24,817 nucleotides of DNA, taken from contig CAZPBN010000025.1 in NCBI GenBank assembly GCA_964584935.1, forward strand, positions 1-24,817. Reading direction: 5' to 3'. Source of the stretch: CAZPBN01 sp964584935. GTDB taxonomy: Bacteria; Acidobacteriota; Aminicenantia; Aminicenantales; Aminicenantaceae. The notes beneath the pieces were generated by a model. The model saw only the letters and a list, made by a program, of their open reading frames with translations, was not told the DNA's origin and did not search any database. Within the stretch, counting starts at the first letter, position 1. The number at the start of each line of letters is the position of its first letter. This document shows positions 1-8,690 of this stretch, piece by piece. The position numbers were made by a program, and so were the translations under genes.

Positions 1-35
1 TTGTCGCATTTTACTTTTTTTATGTGAGTGTTGCA

Positions 36-734
36 TTAGATTATTGAATCCGCCATTTTTTTAGTCAAAACCAAAACACAATGACTCATATCCTCAGGAA
101 TTCTATATATTTTATTAACAATAAATAATTGATCTAATAATTTTTTAATATTCGCAATTGAAGTCCTCTTTTGAGAATTGACTTTCCATAATTTATAATA
201 GGAATTATCTAATTTATTTGTTAATCTTAATATTTTTTTCTTAATTGATATTGGAAGCGATATAGTTTTTATGGCAGCTGGACGGGAAGTAATTCTAAAG
301 GAAAAATAAATGCGTAAATCATCTACAGGTAACGTTAATACTGCTTTATTATTGGTGACTTTCCATATTTGATAAATTGCATTTTCAAATTCAGAAAATG
401 GAATATGGTGTAAAACCCGAGCACATAAAACACAATCAAAATATCCTTCATTAAATACTTTATCGAGGTTGTGGACAGAAACACATATATCTGGGTCAAG
501 TTTTTTATTAATATCCGCTGTTGTTACTAGTAATCCATAATTTCTTAAAATTGACGACACAATACCTGGGCCAGCACCAATCTCAAGTATATTCTTGGAT
601 TCGCAGCTTAAAACCTCATTTATTTGATACCAAAAAGTTATCATCCTTTCTTTTGACACATATTTTGAGAATGAATAATAACTTTTTCCTAATTTTTTTA
701 TATTAGAGTCTTTTGAAGAAAAATTGGAACCCAT
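36..734 (-). CDS. SAM-dependent class I methyltransferase
   Basis: This 232-residue protein has the glycine-rich SAM-binding motif I of class I methyltransferases, ILEIGAGPG at residues 49-57. An acidic strand-2 end (TADIN) and a motif containing CARVLHHIP follow, as in small-molecule Methyltransf_11/25-type enzymes. No signal peptide or membrane segment is visible. It is the most promoter-distal gene of the glycan cluster seen here, 31 bp after the initiating sugar transferase. It may therefore methylate a sugar or a lipid-linked intermediate, but the acceptor cannot be read from the sequence. The family call is firm; the substrate is inference. Confidence 0.8.
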   Translation of the reverse strand: MGSNFSSKDSNIKKLGKSYYSFSKYVSKERMITFWYQINEVLSCESKNILEIGAGPGIVSSILRNYGLLVTTADINKKLDPDICVSVHNLDKVFNEGYFDCVLCARVLHHIPFSEFENAIYQIWKVTNNKAVLTLPVDDLRIYFSFRITSRPAAIKTISLPISIKKKILRLTNKLDNSYYKLWKVNSQKRTSIANIKKLLDQLFIVNKIYRIPEDMSHCVLVLTKKMADSII

Positions 735-765
735 AATAATGCACCTTTATGTTTATTCAATATAA

Positions 766-1407
766 TTATTCTTTATGCCGCTTTTTTTTTATAGAATCAA
801 ACCTAGTCATTACATCGCGATTAGTGGGCGTAATTCCAATCCTAAGAAAAACGTTTTTTATCGTAATTAAAATAATCTTTACATCAAGCCAAAATGATAC
901 ATTTTCAACATACCACACATCCAGCTCAAACCTATCTTTCCATGATAATACGTTTCGCCCATTTATTTGTGCCCAACCTGAAATGCCAGGCAACACATTA
1001 TGGCGAAGCGCTTGTCTTTCGTTATAATACGGCAAATATTCTAAGAGTAATGGTCTTGGGCCAATAAGACTCACATCTCCCTTCAGAACATTCCATAATT
1101 CCGGTAATTCATCAAGGCTTAAACTTCTAATAATTTTTCCAAGTTTTGTCAATCGCTTAGAACTCGGGAGTAAATTCCCTTCGCAATCTTTTTCTTCAGC
1201 CATTGTACGGAATTTATAAATAGTAAATGGTTTTTCATTCAAACCCGGCCTTTTTTGCCGAAAAATAACAGGGCTACCTAAATTGAGCCTCACAAGAATA
1301 GCAATAACAGCCATTAATGGGGACAACACAATAAGCGCCGGAACAGTTAAAACGAGGTCAAAAAACCGCTTCCCCCCATGTTTATAAAAACATTTTTTCT
1401 TGGCCAT
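766..1407 (-). CDS. Initiating undecaprenyl-phosphate sugar phosphotransferase, PglC/CapM type
   Basis: It transfers a sugar-1-phosphate from a UDP-sugar to undecaprenyl phosphate at the inner membrane, the first step of repeat-unit assembly. The 213-residue length and a single N-terminal hydrophobic segment (about 15-39) match the small monotopic phosphoglycosyl transferases, not the long WcaJ/WbaP forms. Visible family motifs are KRFFDL, the basic FRQKRPG and YKFRTM stretches, the SLDELPEL segment with the catalytic Asp-Glu dyad (99-100), LIGPRPL and PGISGWAQ. The reading frame is open 8 codons further up from a TTG, but the ATG before AKKK is preferred because it matches usual family starts. 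It lies just downstream of the broken ATP-grasp gene. The sugar is probably a HexNAc derivative, but this is not proven. Confidence 0.88.
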   Translation of the reverse strand: MAKKKCFYKHGGKRFFDLVLTVPALIVLSPLMAVIAILVRLNLGSPVIFRQKRPGLNEKPFTIYKFRTMAEEKDCEGNLLPSSKRLTKLGKIIRSLSLDELPELWNVLKGDVSLIGPRPLLLEYLPYYNERQALRHNVLPGISGWAQINGRNVLSWKDRFELDVWYVENVSFWLDVKIILITIKNVFLRIGITPTNRDVMTRFDSIKKKRHKE

Positions 1408-1421
1408 TATAAAAAGAAAAT

Positions 1422-1604
1422 TTATCTCCAATCATTAAAAAAGAATTTGCATAGCTGAAAAACATCACAGAAAAATCCTCCAAATGCCAAAGGATTTGTA
1501 TCAAATCTAATAAGCCGGTAAGAATCACCACATATACGCAGAGCGTCTACAACAGACTGGCCTATTCCACTTCCGACGCAGGTGATTCCGATATTGGTTT
1601 TCAT
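1422..1604 (-). pseudogene. N-terminal fragment of an ATP-grasp family enzyme
   Basis: The sequence from MKTNIGITCVGSGIGQS through FDTNPLAFGG resembles the N-terminal pre-ATP-grasp domain of carbamoyl-phosphate-synthase-like ATP-grasp proteins found in polysaccharide loci. Such proteins are usually several hundred residues long. Here only about 60 codons remain before a stop, and the next gene begins almost immediately, so the ATP-binding domain is missing. The frame extends upstream to 1643, but that part is the inverted repeat of the adjacent insertion sequence. The ATG at 1604 is therefore the natural start. The loss looks like a deletion between this gene and the sugar transferase. A functional product is unlikely. 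Confidence 0.6.
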
Positions 1605-1620
1605 ATAATTATTACTAAGT

Positions 1621-1636
1621 TCAGAACTCATGACAT
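1621..1636. repeat. Left terminal inverted repeat of the IS
   Basis: The sequence TCAGAACTCATGACAT matches the reverse complement of 3978-3993 at all 16 positions. The preceding AGT (1618-1620) is repeated after the right end. Confidence 0.85.
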
Positions 1637-1737
1637 TATACATGAAGAACGATACCTATAGTAGTAAAAAATAAGGGGAAACCACAGGAAAAGTGATAAT
1701 TTTATGCAATACGACATAATTATGACGCATTTAATTC

Positions 1738-1766
1738 TTGACAAAATGGGGATTTCTCTGTATCAT
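1738..1766 (+). promoter_or_regulatory. Sigma70-type promoter of the IS transposase
   Basis: A perfect -35 hexamer TTGACA (1738-1743) is followed by a 17-bp spacer and a -10-like TATCAT (1761-1766). The transposase has a good ribosome binding site, AAAGGAG at 1785-1791, seven bases before its ATG. Spacing and orientation fit transcription of the transposase from inside the element. Confidence 0.7.
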
Positions 1767-1798
1767 ATTGGTAAATTTGATGAGAAAGGAGCTTACCT

Positions 1799-3946
1799 AT
1801 GGAACCCAGCCTCATTCCTCTTCCTGTGGATAAAAGTATCACCACGATCAGTTCCGTGGCTTACATGAAAGACCTCGGCTCCCATATCAGGATTGTGATC
1901 AATCACCATAATCTCTTCGAATATAAGAAGGAAGACATGCTCTCGAAGGTGGCCTCCATCGTTACACTTCTTCGAATTGGTGCAGCCAAGCAGGTCGAAA
2001 TTGACCGTGCTTTTGATGTCAACAGAGATACAGCCCGTCGCTACTTATCCAATGTTGAGAGATATGGCTTAGCAGGTTTATTCATGACCAAGACAGGTCC
2101 TCAGGGGCCGCATAAGATAACCTCAAAGGTGCACCGGTTCATCGCGGAAAGACTCCATAAGAATCAGGGTGTTGCGGCTATTCTCAAAGCGCTCAAAGAG
2201 GAATTTGATTTAGAGCTGAGCCGTAAATCAATCGAACGCATTCGTGATAGTCTTTTTGAGAAAAGTTCAACCAAGTTGACAACTATGGATTTGCCACTTG
2301 AGGAGGATAAAGAACCGAGAGAGGAGCAAGTTCTGGAGCCTGTAGGGGCAAGAGAGGCTCTTTCTTCTGATGATCTCTTAGAACCTGGTCCAGCTAAGAA
2401 AACCTTAGCTGGCTTATTTTTTCTCTGGCCATTTCTTCATTTGCTCGGGTTTAAGGAGATAGTGAACAGGATATTCTCGCCTCTTCGGGCTCGTCTTTTC
2501 TTTGTAAGGGAGACAATGTTAACCATCTTGATGCTAGCCTTACAGCGTTGTCGGAGCGTTGAGGATTATAAGACGTTGGAGAAACGCCAGTTGGGCCTCT
2601 TCTGGGAGGGGGTACGGGGCATGGACTTGCGCACTCTGCGTCGCAAACTGACTCAACTATCCTTTGAGAAAAAGGCTTTGAGTTTATTAACCCACTTGGC
2701 CCGGCGTTACCAAGAGATAGGTCTTGTCCAATGTGGTGTCTTATACTTTGATGGGCATTTTATTCCCTACTATGGGGAGAGGAATGTGCATAAGGGTTTT
2801 TTCACCCGGCGTCGGCTGGCTGTTCCAGGCCAGAATCAGTATTTCCTCAACGGAGCTTTTGGCCGTCCGGTCTTCTTCTGGCTCAAGTCGGCCAATAACA
2901 CAATGCACATGGTGATTCCTGCGATTATCGAACAGGTTCGGGAGCTTACGAGGCAGGAGACTTTTACTATAGTTTTTGATCGCGGTGGGTTTTGCCCGAA
3001 ACTTTTTCGAACGTTAGATAGTGAGGGGATTACGTTCATTACCTATTTGCGTGGAGCTAAAGAGCGTGTTGAGCCCTCAGCATTTGACCAACACCCCATT
3101 GAGTATCGATGTCGGGAGGAGGAGGCGGAATTAGCTGAGCTTGGATACATCGGTATGAGTCCCCAGCACTACCGGCTGGTTGTACGGAAAAAATATGAGA
3201 AACAGACTTTTATTCTGACCAATGACTTCAAACGAACTGTCCCGCAGATTGCCACTCTGATGTTTAACCGGTGGAGCCAGGAGAACTTTTTCAAGTATAT
3301 GGCCAGAGAGTATCATTTGGATTCTCTTTTGAGTCACCTGGCTGAGGAAAGTCCAGAGGTAGTGATGGTAAAGAACCCTCAAAGAAGGGAGAATCGGCAT
3401 ATAAAGAAGGAGCTAGAGAAAGAGTTAGCCAAGCTGGAGCATTTTCTAGCCGAGAAGTTGATGGCTTCAAGAAAACGGGAACGAAGCCAGCGGATAAGAA
3501 AAGAGATCGAAAAATCCCAGGAACGAACGGTTGAGATAAAAAAATCTCTCAAACAACTCAATACTCAGCACAGGCAGATGCCTAAGAAAATACCGGCTTC
3601 CCAACTGGGAGACAGTCGTGCCCGAGAGATACTCTATCAAGAGAAGAAGATGCTTGTTGATAGTCTAAAACTTTTGGCCTACAATGCAGAGGAATGGCTG
3701 CTTGATATCCTAGCAAAGGAATACAACGATTCCCGTGACTTTCGCCGTGTGTTAATTTTGATCTTGAAACAACCGGGAACCATCCAGAGGATCGATGATG
3801 ATCGCCTGCTTATCCTGCTTGATTCTCTTCACAACCCGAGATACCAAAGAGCAGCAGAGTATCTCTGTGAACAGATCAATCATATGAAAATTCCTGCTCC
3901 TAGTGGAAAAGGAACCATGTTTTTTAAAGTTAAAAAGATACTATAA
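1799..3946 (+). CDS. DDE transposase, IS4-superfamily-like, 715 aa
   Basis: It catalyses movement of the surrounding IS. The N-terminal part (about 50-100) reads as a helix-turn-helix for DNA binding (QVEIDRAFDVNRDTARRYL). The RNase H-like catalytic core shows Asp318 in YFDGH, Asp394 in VFDRGGF and a likely Glu495 in RWSQENFF, in the order expected for DDE enzymes with an IS4-type insertion domain. A charged region from about 535 to 595, rich in Lys, Glu and Arg, is a probable coiled coil. The gene has its own promoter and ribosome binding site, is intact, and has visibly higher GC than the flanking host genes, consistent with recent arrival. The precise IS family needs a database comparison. 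Confidence 0.88.
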   Translation: MEPSLIPLPVDKSITTISSVAYMKDLGSHIRIVINHHNLFEYKKEDMLSKVASIVTLLRIGAAKQVEIDRAFDVNRDTARRYLSNVERYGLAGLFMTKTGPQGPHKITSKVHRFIAERLHKNQGVAAILKALKEEFDLELSRKSIERIRDSLFEKSSTKLTTMDLPLEEDKEPREEQVLEPVGAREALSSDDLLEPGPAKKTLAGLFFLWPFLHLLGFKEIVNRIFSPLRARLFFVRETMLTILMLALQRCRSVEDYKTLEKRQLGLFWEGVRGMDLRTLRRKLTQLSFEKKALSLLTHLARRYQEIGLVQCGVLYFDGHFIPYYGERNVHKGFFTRRRLAVPGQNQYFLNGAFGRPVFFWLKSANNTMHMVIPAIIEQVRELTRQETFTIVFDRGGFCPKLFRTLDSEGITFITYLRGAKERVEPSAFDQHPIEYRCREEEAELAELGYIGMSPQHYRLVVRKKYEKQTFILTNDFKRTVPQIATLMFNRWSQENFFKYMAREYHLDSLLSHLAEESPEVVMVKNPQRRENRHIKKELEKELAKLEHFLAEKLMASRKRERSQRIRKEIEKSQERTVEIKKSLKQLNTQHRQMPKKIPASQLGDSRAREILYQEKKMLVDSLKLLAYNAEEWLLDILAKEYNDSRDFRRVLILILKQPGTIQRIDDDRLLILLDSLHNPRYQRAAEYLCEQINHMKIPAPSGKGTMFFKVKKIL

Positions 3947-3975
3947 TGCTTGATTGAAGAGCAACATTTTTTGCC

Positions 3976-5196
3976 CTATGTCATGAGTTCTGAAGTTATA
4001 TTGTTTGTCTGTTCCAATAACCTGAGAGCTGCCCTTTTTACAGAAAATTCTGTTTCAACAGCTTTTCTCCCACTTTGACCCATGTTTTTTCTTTGATCTT
4101 TGTTTCTATATAATTTCATAAATTGGCTATAATAGCCCTCTATATCTCCTGTTTCTACCCATAAACCTGCTTTATATTTTCTTAGAAAATTTTTATTCAA
4201 ATCTGTATTACGATCGGTAGCAGCCAGTACAGGTAGAGAAGCATCCCAATATCCCAGGGTTCTTGAAGGTATATTGGGGATTGTAAATTTTTCACTTAGA
4301 TTAACTAAGCCTATATCCGCATCTCGAATCATCTGTTGATATTCTTCACGCGGCAATCGTTCTATAATGATCACATTTTCTAAAGCCTTTCTTTTTACAA
4401 TTTCTTGTATTCTCTTCTTTTCTGTTCCACTTCCAATTATACAGAAAACAACGTCTTTCAGATGTTTTACTCTATCTGCAAGTTCTAAGACGAATTCAAC
4501 TTTTTGGGGTTTTCCAAAATTACCACCAAATAAAGCAATAAATTTTCCTTCCAAATTGAATTTACTATGTAAAGTATTTTGTGATTCCACTTGATTTTTT
4601 AGAGAAACTGGTTTAATCCAATTAGGGAAATATTTTACCTTATCATCATTGCAGATCTGTGGATTATGCCGTTTCAAATATGAAATATTACCTGGACTCA
4701 TACACCCAATAAGATCAGAAATTTTGTAAAGATGACGTTCTTTATGCCGAAAATATGCGAATGTAAATGGATCTCTGATTATGCCGAGATCTTTAGCATT
4801 CTGAGGAAAAATATCTCGTAATATCAAAAATAGACGTGCGTTATAGGGCATTTTGAGGCTTTTGATAAACCGAGATAAAGTTATTGGTGGTGTGGAAGTA
4901 ATAACCCAATCCATTTTCCAATCCGACCAATACCTAAACATAGCCTTTTTATAGCGATAATTTAAAAGAAGGGTGTTAAATCCTTTTTCAATTAAATTTG
5001 TGTTAAAAATCGGACCACTCTTTACCCTTAAAACCGGAATCCCACCTTCATTTCTAATTTCTGTAGTCGAATCAAATGTAGGAGCAATAACACGCACTTC
5101 ATGACCCAAGCTCACTAATTCATGAGTTAAGTAGGTATACATGCTCTTGGTTTTAGATACATCTGGATATGCAATAGCAATATATAAAAAACGCAT
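3976..5196 (-). CDS. wbuB: GT4 glycosyltransferase, WbuB-like, probable FucNAc transferase
   Basis: This is a 406-residue GT-B fold glycosyltransferase. The N-terminal half opens with FLYIAIAYPDVSKTKSM and HELVSLGHEVRVIAP; the C-terminal nucleotide-sugar half has LFGGNFGKPQKVEFVLELA and IPNIPSRTLGYW. It lies directly downstream of the three UDP-L-FucNAc synthesis genes. In characterised clusters such as E. coli O26 that position holds wbuB, the presumed N-acetyl-L-fucosamine transferase. The final five codons and the stop come from the inverted repeat of the inserted IS. Without the insertion the protein would end ...NNIT. The added tail lies beyond the conserved fold, so activity is probably kept. 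Family is certain; donor specificity is inferred from context. Confidence 0.78.
   Translation of the reverse strand: MRFLYIAIAYPDVSKTKSMYTYLTHELVSLGHEVRVIAPTFDSTTEIRNEGGIPVLRVKSGPIFNTNLIEKGFNTLLLNYRYKKAMFRYWSDWKMDWVITSTPPITLSRFIKSLKMPYNARLFLILRDIFPQNAKDLGIIRDPFTFAYFRHKERHLYKISDLIGCMSPGNISYLKRHNPQICNDDKVKYFPNWIKPVSLKNQVESQNTLHSKFNLEGKFIALFGGNFGKPQKVEFVLELADRVKHLKDVVFCIIGSGTEKKRIQEIVKRKALENVIIIERLPREEYQQMIRDADIGLVNLSEKFTIPNIPSRTLGYWDASLPVLAATDRNTDLNKNFLRKYKAGLWVETGDIEGYYSQFMKLYRNKDQRKNMGQSGRKAVETEFSVKRAALRLLEQTNNITSELMT
3978..3993. repeat. Right terminal inverted repeat of the IS
   Basis: This is the reverse complement of 1621-1636. On the minus strand it encodes the last residues, SELMT, and the stop codon of the neighbouring glycosyltransferase, so the IS end supplies the end of a host gene. 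Confidence 0.85.
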
Positions 5197-5262
5197 CGTC
5201 TATTTAAAAAAAAATGTTACAGTTAAATATTATTCCTTCACAGTAATCATTAATTGGCTTTT

Positions 5263-6384
5263 TTATTCCTTTTTCCAAATGGTACGGTTAATATAATCTG
5301 TATAACTTAAAATAATTCTTATGACTTTTTCTGATACATTTGGAGCATCGTAATCTTTAACAATTCGTAAAGCTCGATCTTGGCCACGAGGTTGTCTCAT
5401 CAGGATTTTCAACCCTTCCTTGACTAACCTCCATTTCAACCCCACCATCATGACCGCCCCCTCCTCCATACCCTCCGGCCTTTCATGGGCTTCCCTGATG
5501 TTTAATGCAGGGAAATTCAAGATAGAGGATTCTTCTGTAATTGTGCCACTATCGGAAAGAACAGATTTAGCGTTTAATTGGAGTTTCACATAATCCGTAA
5601 AACAGAAGGGCTTATGCAATTCTACAAGCTCATCCAAATCAACTTTTTCTTTTTTAATTCTCATTCTTGTTCTCGGGTGTGTGGTAACAATAACTTTGTT
5701 AGAGTATTCACGAGCGAGATTATTTAAAATTTCAACTAAACCTCGAAAATTGGTATCAGAATCCACATTTTCTTCCCTGTGGCAACTCACCACAAAATAT
5801 TCCAGAGGTTTCAGGCCAAGCCTTTCCAAAACATTTGATTTTTCGATCTTCGGTATATAATGATGAATGACTTCGTACATTGGACTGCCCGTGACGATGA
5901 TACGGTCAGCAGGTAATCCCTCGGCTAAAAGATACTGCCTCGATATCTGGCTATAGGGAAGATTCACATCACTTATATGGTCTACTAGGCGCCTGTTTAT
6001 CTCTTCAGGCACCCGTTCATCGAAACAGCGGTTTCCAGCCTCCATATGAAATACAGGAATCTTAAGTCTTTTTGCAGAATAAGCTGCAAGGCATGAATTC
6101 GTATCGCCCAGAATAAGTACAGCATCGGGGTGAACCTTACGAAGAACCTTGTCACTTTGAGAGATAACCTGCCCTGCAGTCTGAGCGGCAGTCTTGCCTG
6201 CAGCTTCCAGATAATGATCAGGTTTTCGGATGTCCAGATCTTCAAAAAAAATTTGATTCAATTCATAATCATAATTCTGTCCAGTATGAATGAGAACATG
6301 ATCAAAATGCCTGTCTAACGCTGCAACAACCCTTGAAAGACGAATAATTTCAGGTCTGGTTCCGACAATTGTTGCAACTTTCAT
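5263..6384 (-). CDS. wbjD: UDP-HexNAc 2-epimerase of the UDP-L-FucNAc pathway
   Basis: This 373-residue enzyme is a WecB-type non-hydrolysing 2-epimerase (WbjD/CapG/FnlC). It makes the last step to UDP-N-acetyl-L-fucosamine in the cytoplasm. Visible motifs are VGTRPEIIRL near the N-terminus, LGDTNS (92-97, with Asp94), HMEAGNR (113-119), FDERVPEEINRR (121-132), SCHREEN, and the uridine-binding DSGTITEESS segment. These conserved acidic and His residues are all present and length is normal. The ATG overlaps the stop codon of the upstream reductase gene by four bases (ATGA), implying translational coupling. The assignment to FucNAc rather than ManNAc rests on the adjacent wbjB and wbjC genes. 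Confidence 0.9.
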   Translation of the reverse strand: MKVATIVGTRPEIIRLSRVVAALDRHFDHVLIHTGQNYDYELNQIFFEDLDIRKPDHYLEAAGKTAAQTAGQVISQSDKVLRKVHPDAVLILGDTNSCLAAYSAKRLKIPVFHMEAGNRCFDERVPEEINRRLVDHISDVNLPYSQISRQYLLAEGLPADRIIVTGSPMYEVIHHYIPKIEKSNVLERLGLKPLEYFVVSCHREENVDSDTNFRGLVEILNNLAREYSNKVIVTTHPRTRMRIKKEKVDLDELVELHKPFCFTDYVKLQLNAKSVLSDSGTITEESSILNFPALNIREAHERPEGMEEGAVMMVGLKWRLVKEGLKILMRQPRGQDRALRIVKDYDAPNVSEKVIRIILSYTDYINRTIWKKE

Positions 6385-7532
6385 GAATTTTTCTCTTTCT
6401 TATCACTTCCAAGGACATCTAAGCGATAGGTATCTGAATCTTTGGGATCAAAAACCTCATCCGCCCAGAAGAGTGTAATGAGCTCTCCTTGTCCAACATT
6501 CTCTATGTTATGCGTATAGCCAGGAGGAATGTCAACAACCTTAAAATCTTTTCCACTTACCCGATATTCAATAATATCAGTCCCGTCTATCTTTCTAAAT
6601 CTTATGACAGCATTTCCTTCAACCACAAGAAACTTTTCGACTTTGGTGTGATGATAATGATTGCCCCTAATGATACCAGGTTTTGTTCTGGAGATAAAAA
6701 TCTGACCAAAATGTGCTTGTTTCAAAAACTCTGCAAGTTGACCCCGAGCATCTTCCCGAATTTCCAATTGATAAGAAAAGTCATTCTCCTTAAGATAAGA
6801 TAGATATGTCGCATATAGCCTTTTTGTGAAAGGATTAGAGAAATCAGGCAATAAAAGTGATTGACGAATATCCTTAAACATTTTAATTTGATTAGCTAAT
6901 TCGCCCAAAGTAATACAAAAGGATGGAGAAACATCTTTATATTCATCCCCTTGAGGTGGTTTTTCAAGACAATCCACAAAAGCTGATATTACGTCATCAA
7001 TATAAACAAGTTCAATCTCTTTAGCCGTATCTGAAATTGAAATGGGCAATCCCCTTGCTATATTATGACAAAATGTGGCAACAACTGAATTGTAATTTGG
7101 GCGACACCATTTTCCGAATACATTTTTGAGCCGGAATATCTCAACTCCAGCATCTGTTCTTTTAGACCAATCTCTGAGTGCTTCCTCTGCTCTGAGCTTA
7201 CTTTTTCCATATGGGTTATCCAGCTCTACTTGAATGGATGATGAAAAAACAACTAAAGGTGTTTTGTTGGCTTCTTCAAGAATGTTGCATAATTTCTTTG
7301 TAAACAGGTGATTTCCTTCTTCATACTCTTCAACTCTTTCTGGACGGTTGATTCCGGCAAGATGGAATACAACATCTGCTTCTACAAGAGCATTGGCCAG
7401 ATCCTCAAATGAGTTATCGATATCAAAACCCTGAACTTCAACCTCCGGGTAGCGATTCAATGCTTCCATCAGGTTCCGACCAATAAAACCTTTTGATCCG
7501 GTAACAACTACTTTGCGATAGGCTATATCCAT
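6381..7532 (-). CDS. wbjC: Bifunctional UDP-sugar reductase/epimerase, CapF/WbjC/FnlB
   Basis: This 383-residue protein has the two-domain layout of CapF. The N-terminal extended SDR domain carries the NAD(P) motif TGSKGFIG (11-18) and the catalytic pair Tyr108/Lys112 (YGKSK). The C-terminal cupin domain (about 255-380) carries a metal-binding His cluster (HYHHTKVEKF) and the IPPGYTHNIENVG stretch. In characterised homologues the cupin epimerises the 4-keto intermediate and the SDR domain reduces it, giving UDP-L-TalNAc for the 2-epimerase. It starts 10 bp after wbjB and overlaps wbjD by 4 bp. No damage is visible. Confidence 0.92.
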   Translation of the reverse strand: MDIAYRKVVVTGSKGFIGRNLMEALNRYPEVEVQGFDIDNSFEDLANALVEADVVFHLAGINRPERVEEYEEGNHLFTKKLCNILEEANKTPLVVFSSSIQVELDNPYGKSKLRAEEALRDWSKRTDAGVEIFRLKNVFGKWCRPNYNSVVATFCHNIARGLPISISDTAKEIELVYIDDVISAFVDCLEKPPQGDEYKDVSPSFCITLGELANQIKMFKDIRQSLLLPDFSNPFTKRLYATYLSYLKENDFSYQLEIREDARGQLAEFLKQAHFGQIFISRTKPGIIRGNHYHHTKVEKFLVVEGNAVIRFRKIDGTDIIEYRVSGKDFKVVDIPPGYTHNIENVGQGELITLFWADEVFDPKDSDTYRLDVLGSDKKEKNS

Positions 7533-7542
7533 TAAAACTCTC

Positions 7543-8583
7543 CTAAAATTCCCTTAGTTCATTGCCAAGTAAAGTCAGCCCGATATCTTTACGTACGAAA
7601 TCAAGCTTCAGGAGTACCTCCGTCATCTCATCCACATCCAGCCGTCTCGTGTTATGTGAATGATAATCTTCCAGTTTAGACATTTCCAGAGCACCATTTG
7701 TGTAATAAAGATTGTAGTTTAAATCTCTGGAATCTGGAGGTGCTTTAAAATAATCTCCCAAATCCTGAGCCCGAGCTCTTTCCTCTCTAGTGAGCAAAGT
7801 CTCATAAAGCTTTTCACCATGTCTTGTCCCTATTATACGGATATCATTATTTGATTTATATAATTTTTTCAATGCTTTTGCTAGAGTCTTTACGGTTGCC
7901 GCTGGTGCCTTTTGTACAAACAAATCTCCTGGTTCACCATGTTCAAAAGTATAAAGAACAAGGTCCAGTGCATTTTCAATAGTCATCATGAAACGAGTCA
8001 TATTTGGATCAGTAATGGTAATGGGTCTATTAGACCTAATCTGTTCCACAAATAATGGAATTACTGAACCCCGGGATGCCATCACATTACCATATCGTGT
8101 AATACAAATCGTGCAACCACGATAAGCCGCAACCCTGGATTTTGCAACCGCCAGCTTTTCCATCATCGCCTTTGACATGCCCATAGCATTAATTGGATAA
8201 GCGGCTTTGTCTGTGCTTAAGAGTATAACCTTTTTTACTCCTGCTGAAATTGCAGCATTCATTACATTCTCAGCGCCTATGGAATTTGTATACAGGGCTT
8301 GCAAGGGATAAAACTCACAGGAAGGAACTTGTTTTAGCGCCGCTGCATGAAACACAAAATCAACTCCCGCCATTGCATCTTTCAAGCTTTCTGGATTGCG
8401 CACATCCCCAATATAAAATTTAATCTTGGGGTTATTATAAAAAAGGCGTATTTCATGCTGCTTCTTTTCGTCGCGAGAGAATATGCGGATTTCTTTAACT
8501 TCAGTATCCAGAAACCGATTCAATGCTGCATTGCCGAAAGTACCAGTTCCTCCGGAGATGAGAAGTGTTTTGTTTTTAAACAT
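7543..8583 (-). CDS. wbjB: UDP-GlcNAc 4,6-dehydratase/5-epimerase, CapE/WbjB/FnlA
   Basis: This 346-residue SDR enzyme starts UDP-L-FucNAc synthesis from UDP-GlcNAc. The nucleotide-binding motif GGTGTFG is at 11-17. The catalytic site has Met134 in place of the usual SDR tyrosine, followed three residues later by Lys138 (MGMSK), the hallmark of the CapE/FlaA1 group. STDKAAYPINAMG and a conserved RYGNVMASRGSVIPLF stretch are also present. Length is typical. It is the first gene of a tight wbjB-wbjC-wbjD set. A 107-bp gap separates it from the preceding GT2 gene and could hold a promoter, though none is clear. Confidence 0.92.
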   Translation of the reverse strand: MFKNKTLLISGGTGTFGNAALNRFLDTEVKEIRIFSRDEKKQHEIRLFYNNPKIKFYIGDVRNPESLKDAMAGVDFVFHAAALKQVPSCEFYPLQALYTNSIGAENVMNAAISAGVKKVILLSTDKAAYPINAMGMSKAMMEKLAVAKSRVAAYRGCTICITRYGNVMASRGSVIPLFVEQIRSNRPITITDPNMTRFMMTIENALDLVLYTFEHGEPGDLFVQKAPAATVKTLAKALKKLYKSNNDIRIIGTRHGEKLYETLLTREERARAQDLGDYFKAPPDSRDLNYNLYYTNGALEMSKLEDYHSHNTRRLDVDEMTEVLLKLDFVRKDIGLTLLGNELREF

Positions 8584-8690
8584 TTACATCCTCGCTAGTA
8601 TTAAGTAAAAACTATAATTATAAAATTCTCACTGATTAAAAAGTATAAAATTGTATTTCTTCGATTAAAAAAATCCTTTATTACGTAAAC

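Larger units (their letters stand above)
1621..3993 (+). mobile_element. Complete insertion sequence of about 2.37 kb, IS4-like DDE type
   Basis: The element has perfect 16-bp terminal inverted repeats, TCAGAACTCATGACAT at 1621-1636 and its reverse complement at 3978-3993. AGT flanks both ends (1618-1620 and 3994-3996), consistent with a 3-bp target duplication. It contains one long transposase gene with its own promoter. Removing the element and one AGT restores a glycosyltransferase gene ending in TAG, followed 10 bp later by the ATP-grasp start codon. This independently supports the boundaries. The IS reads against the host operon and probably interrupts its transcription. The family is assigned only from the catalytic motifs. 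Confidence 0.85.
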
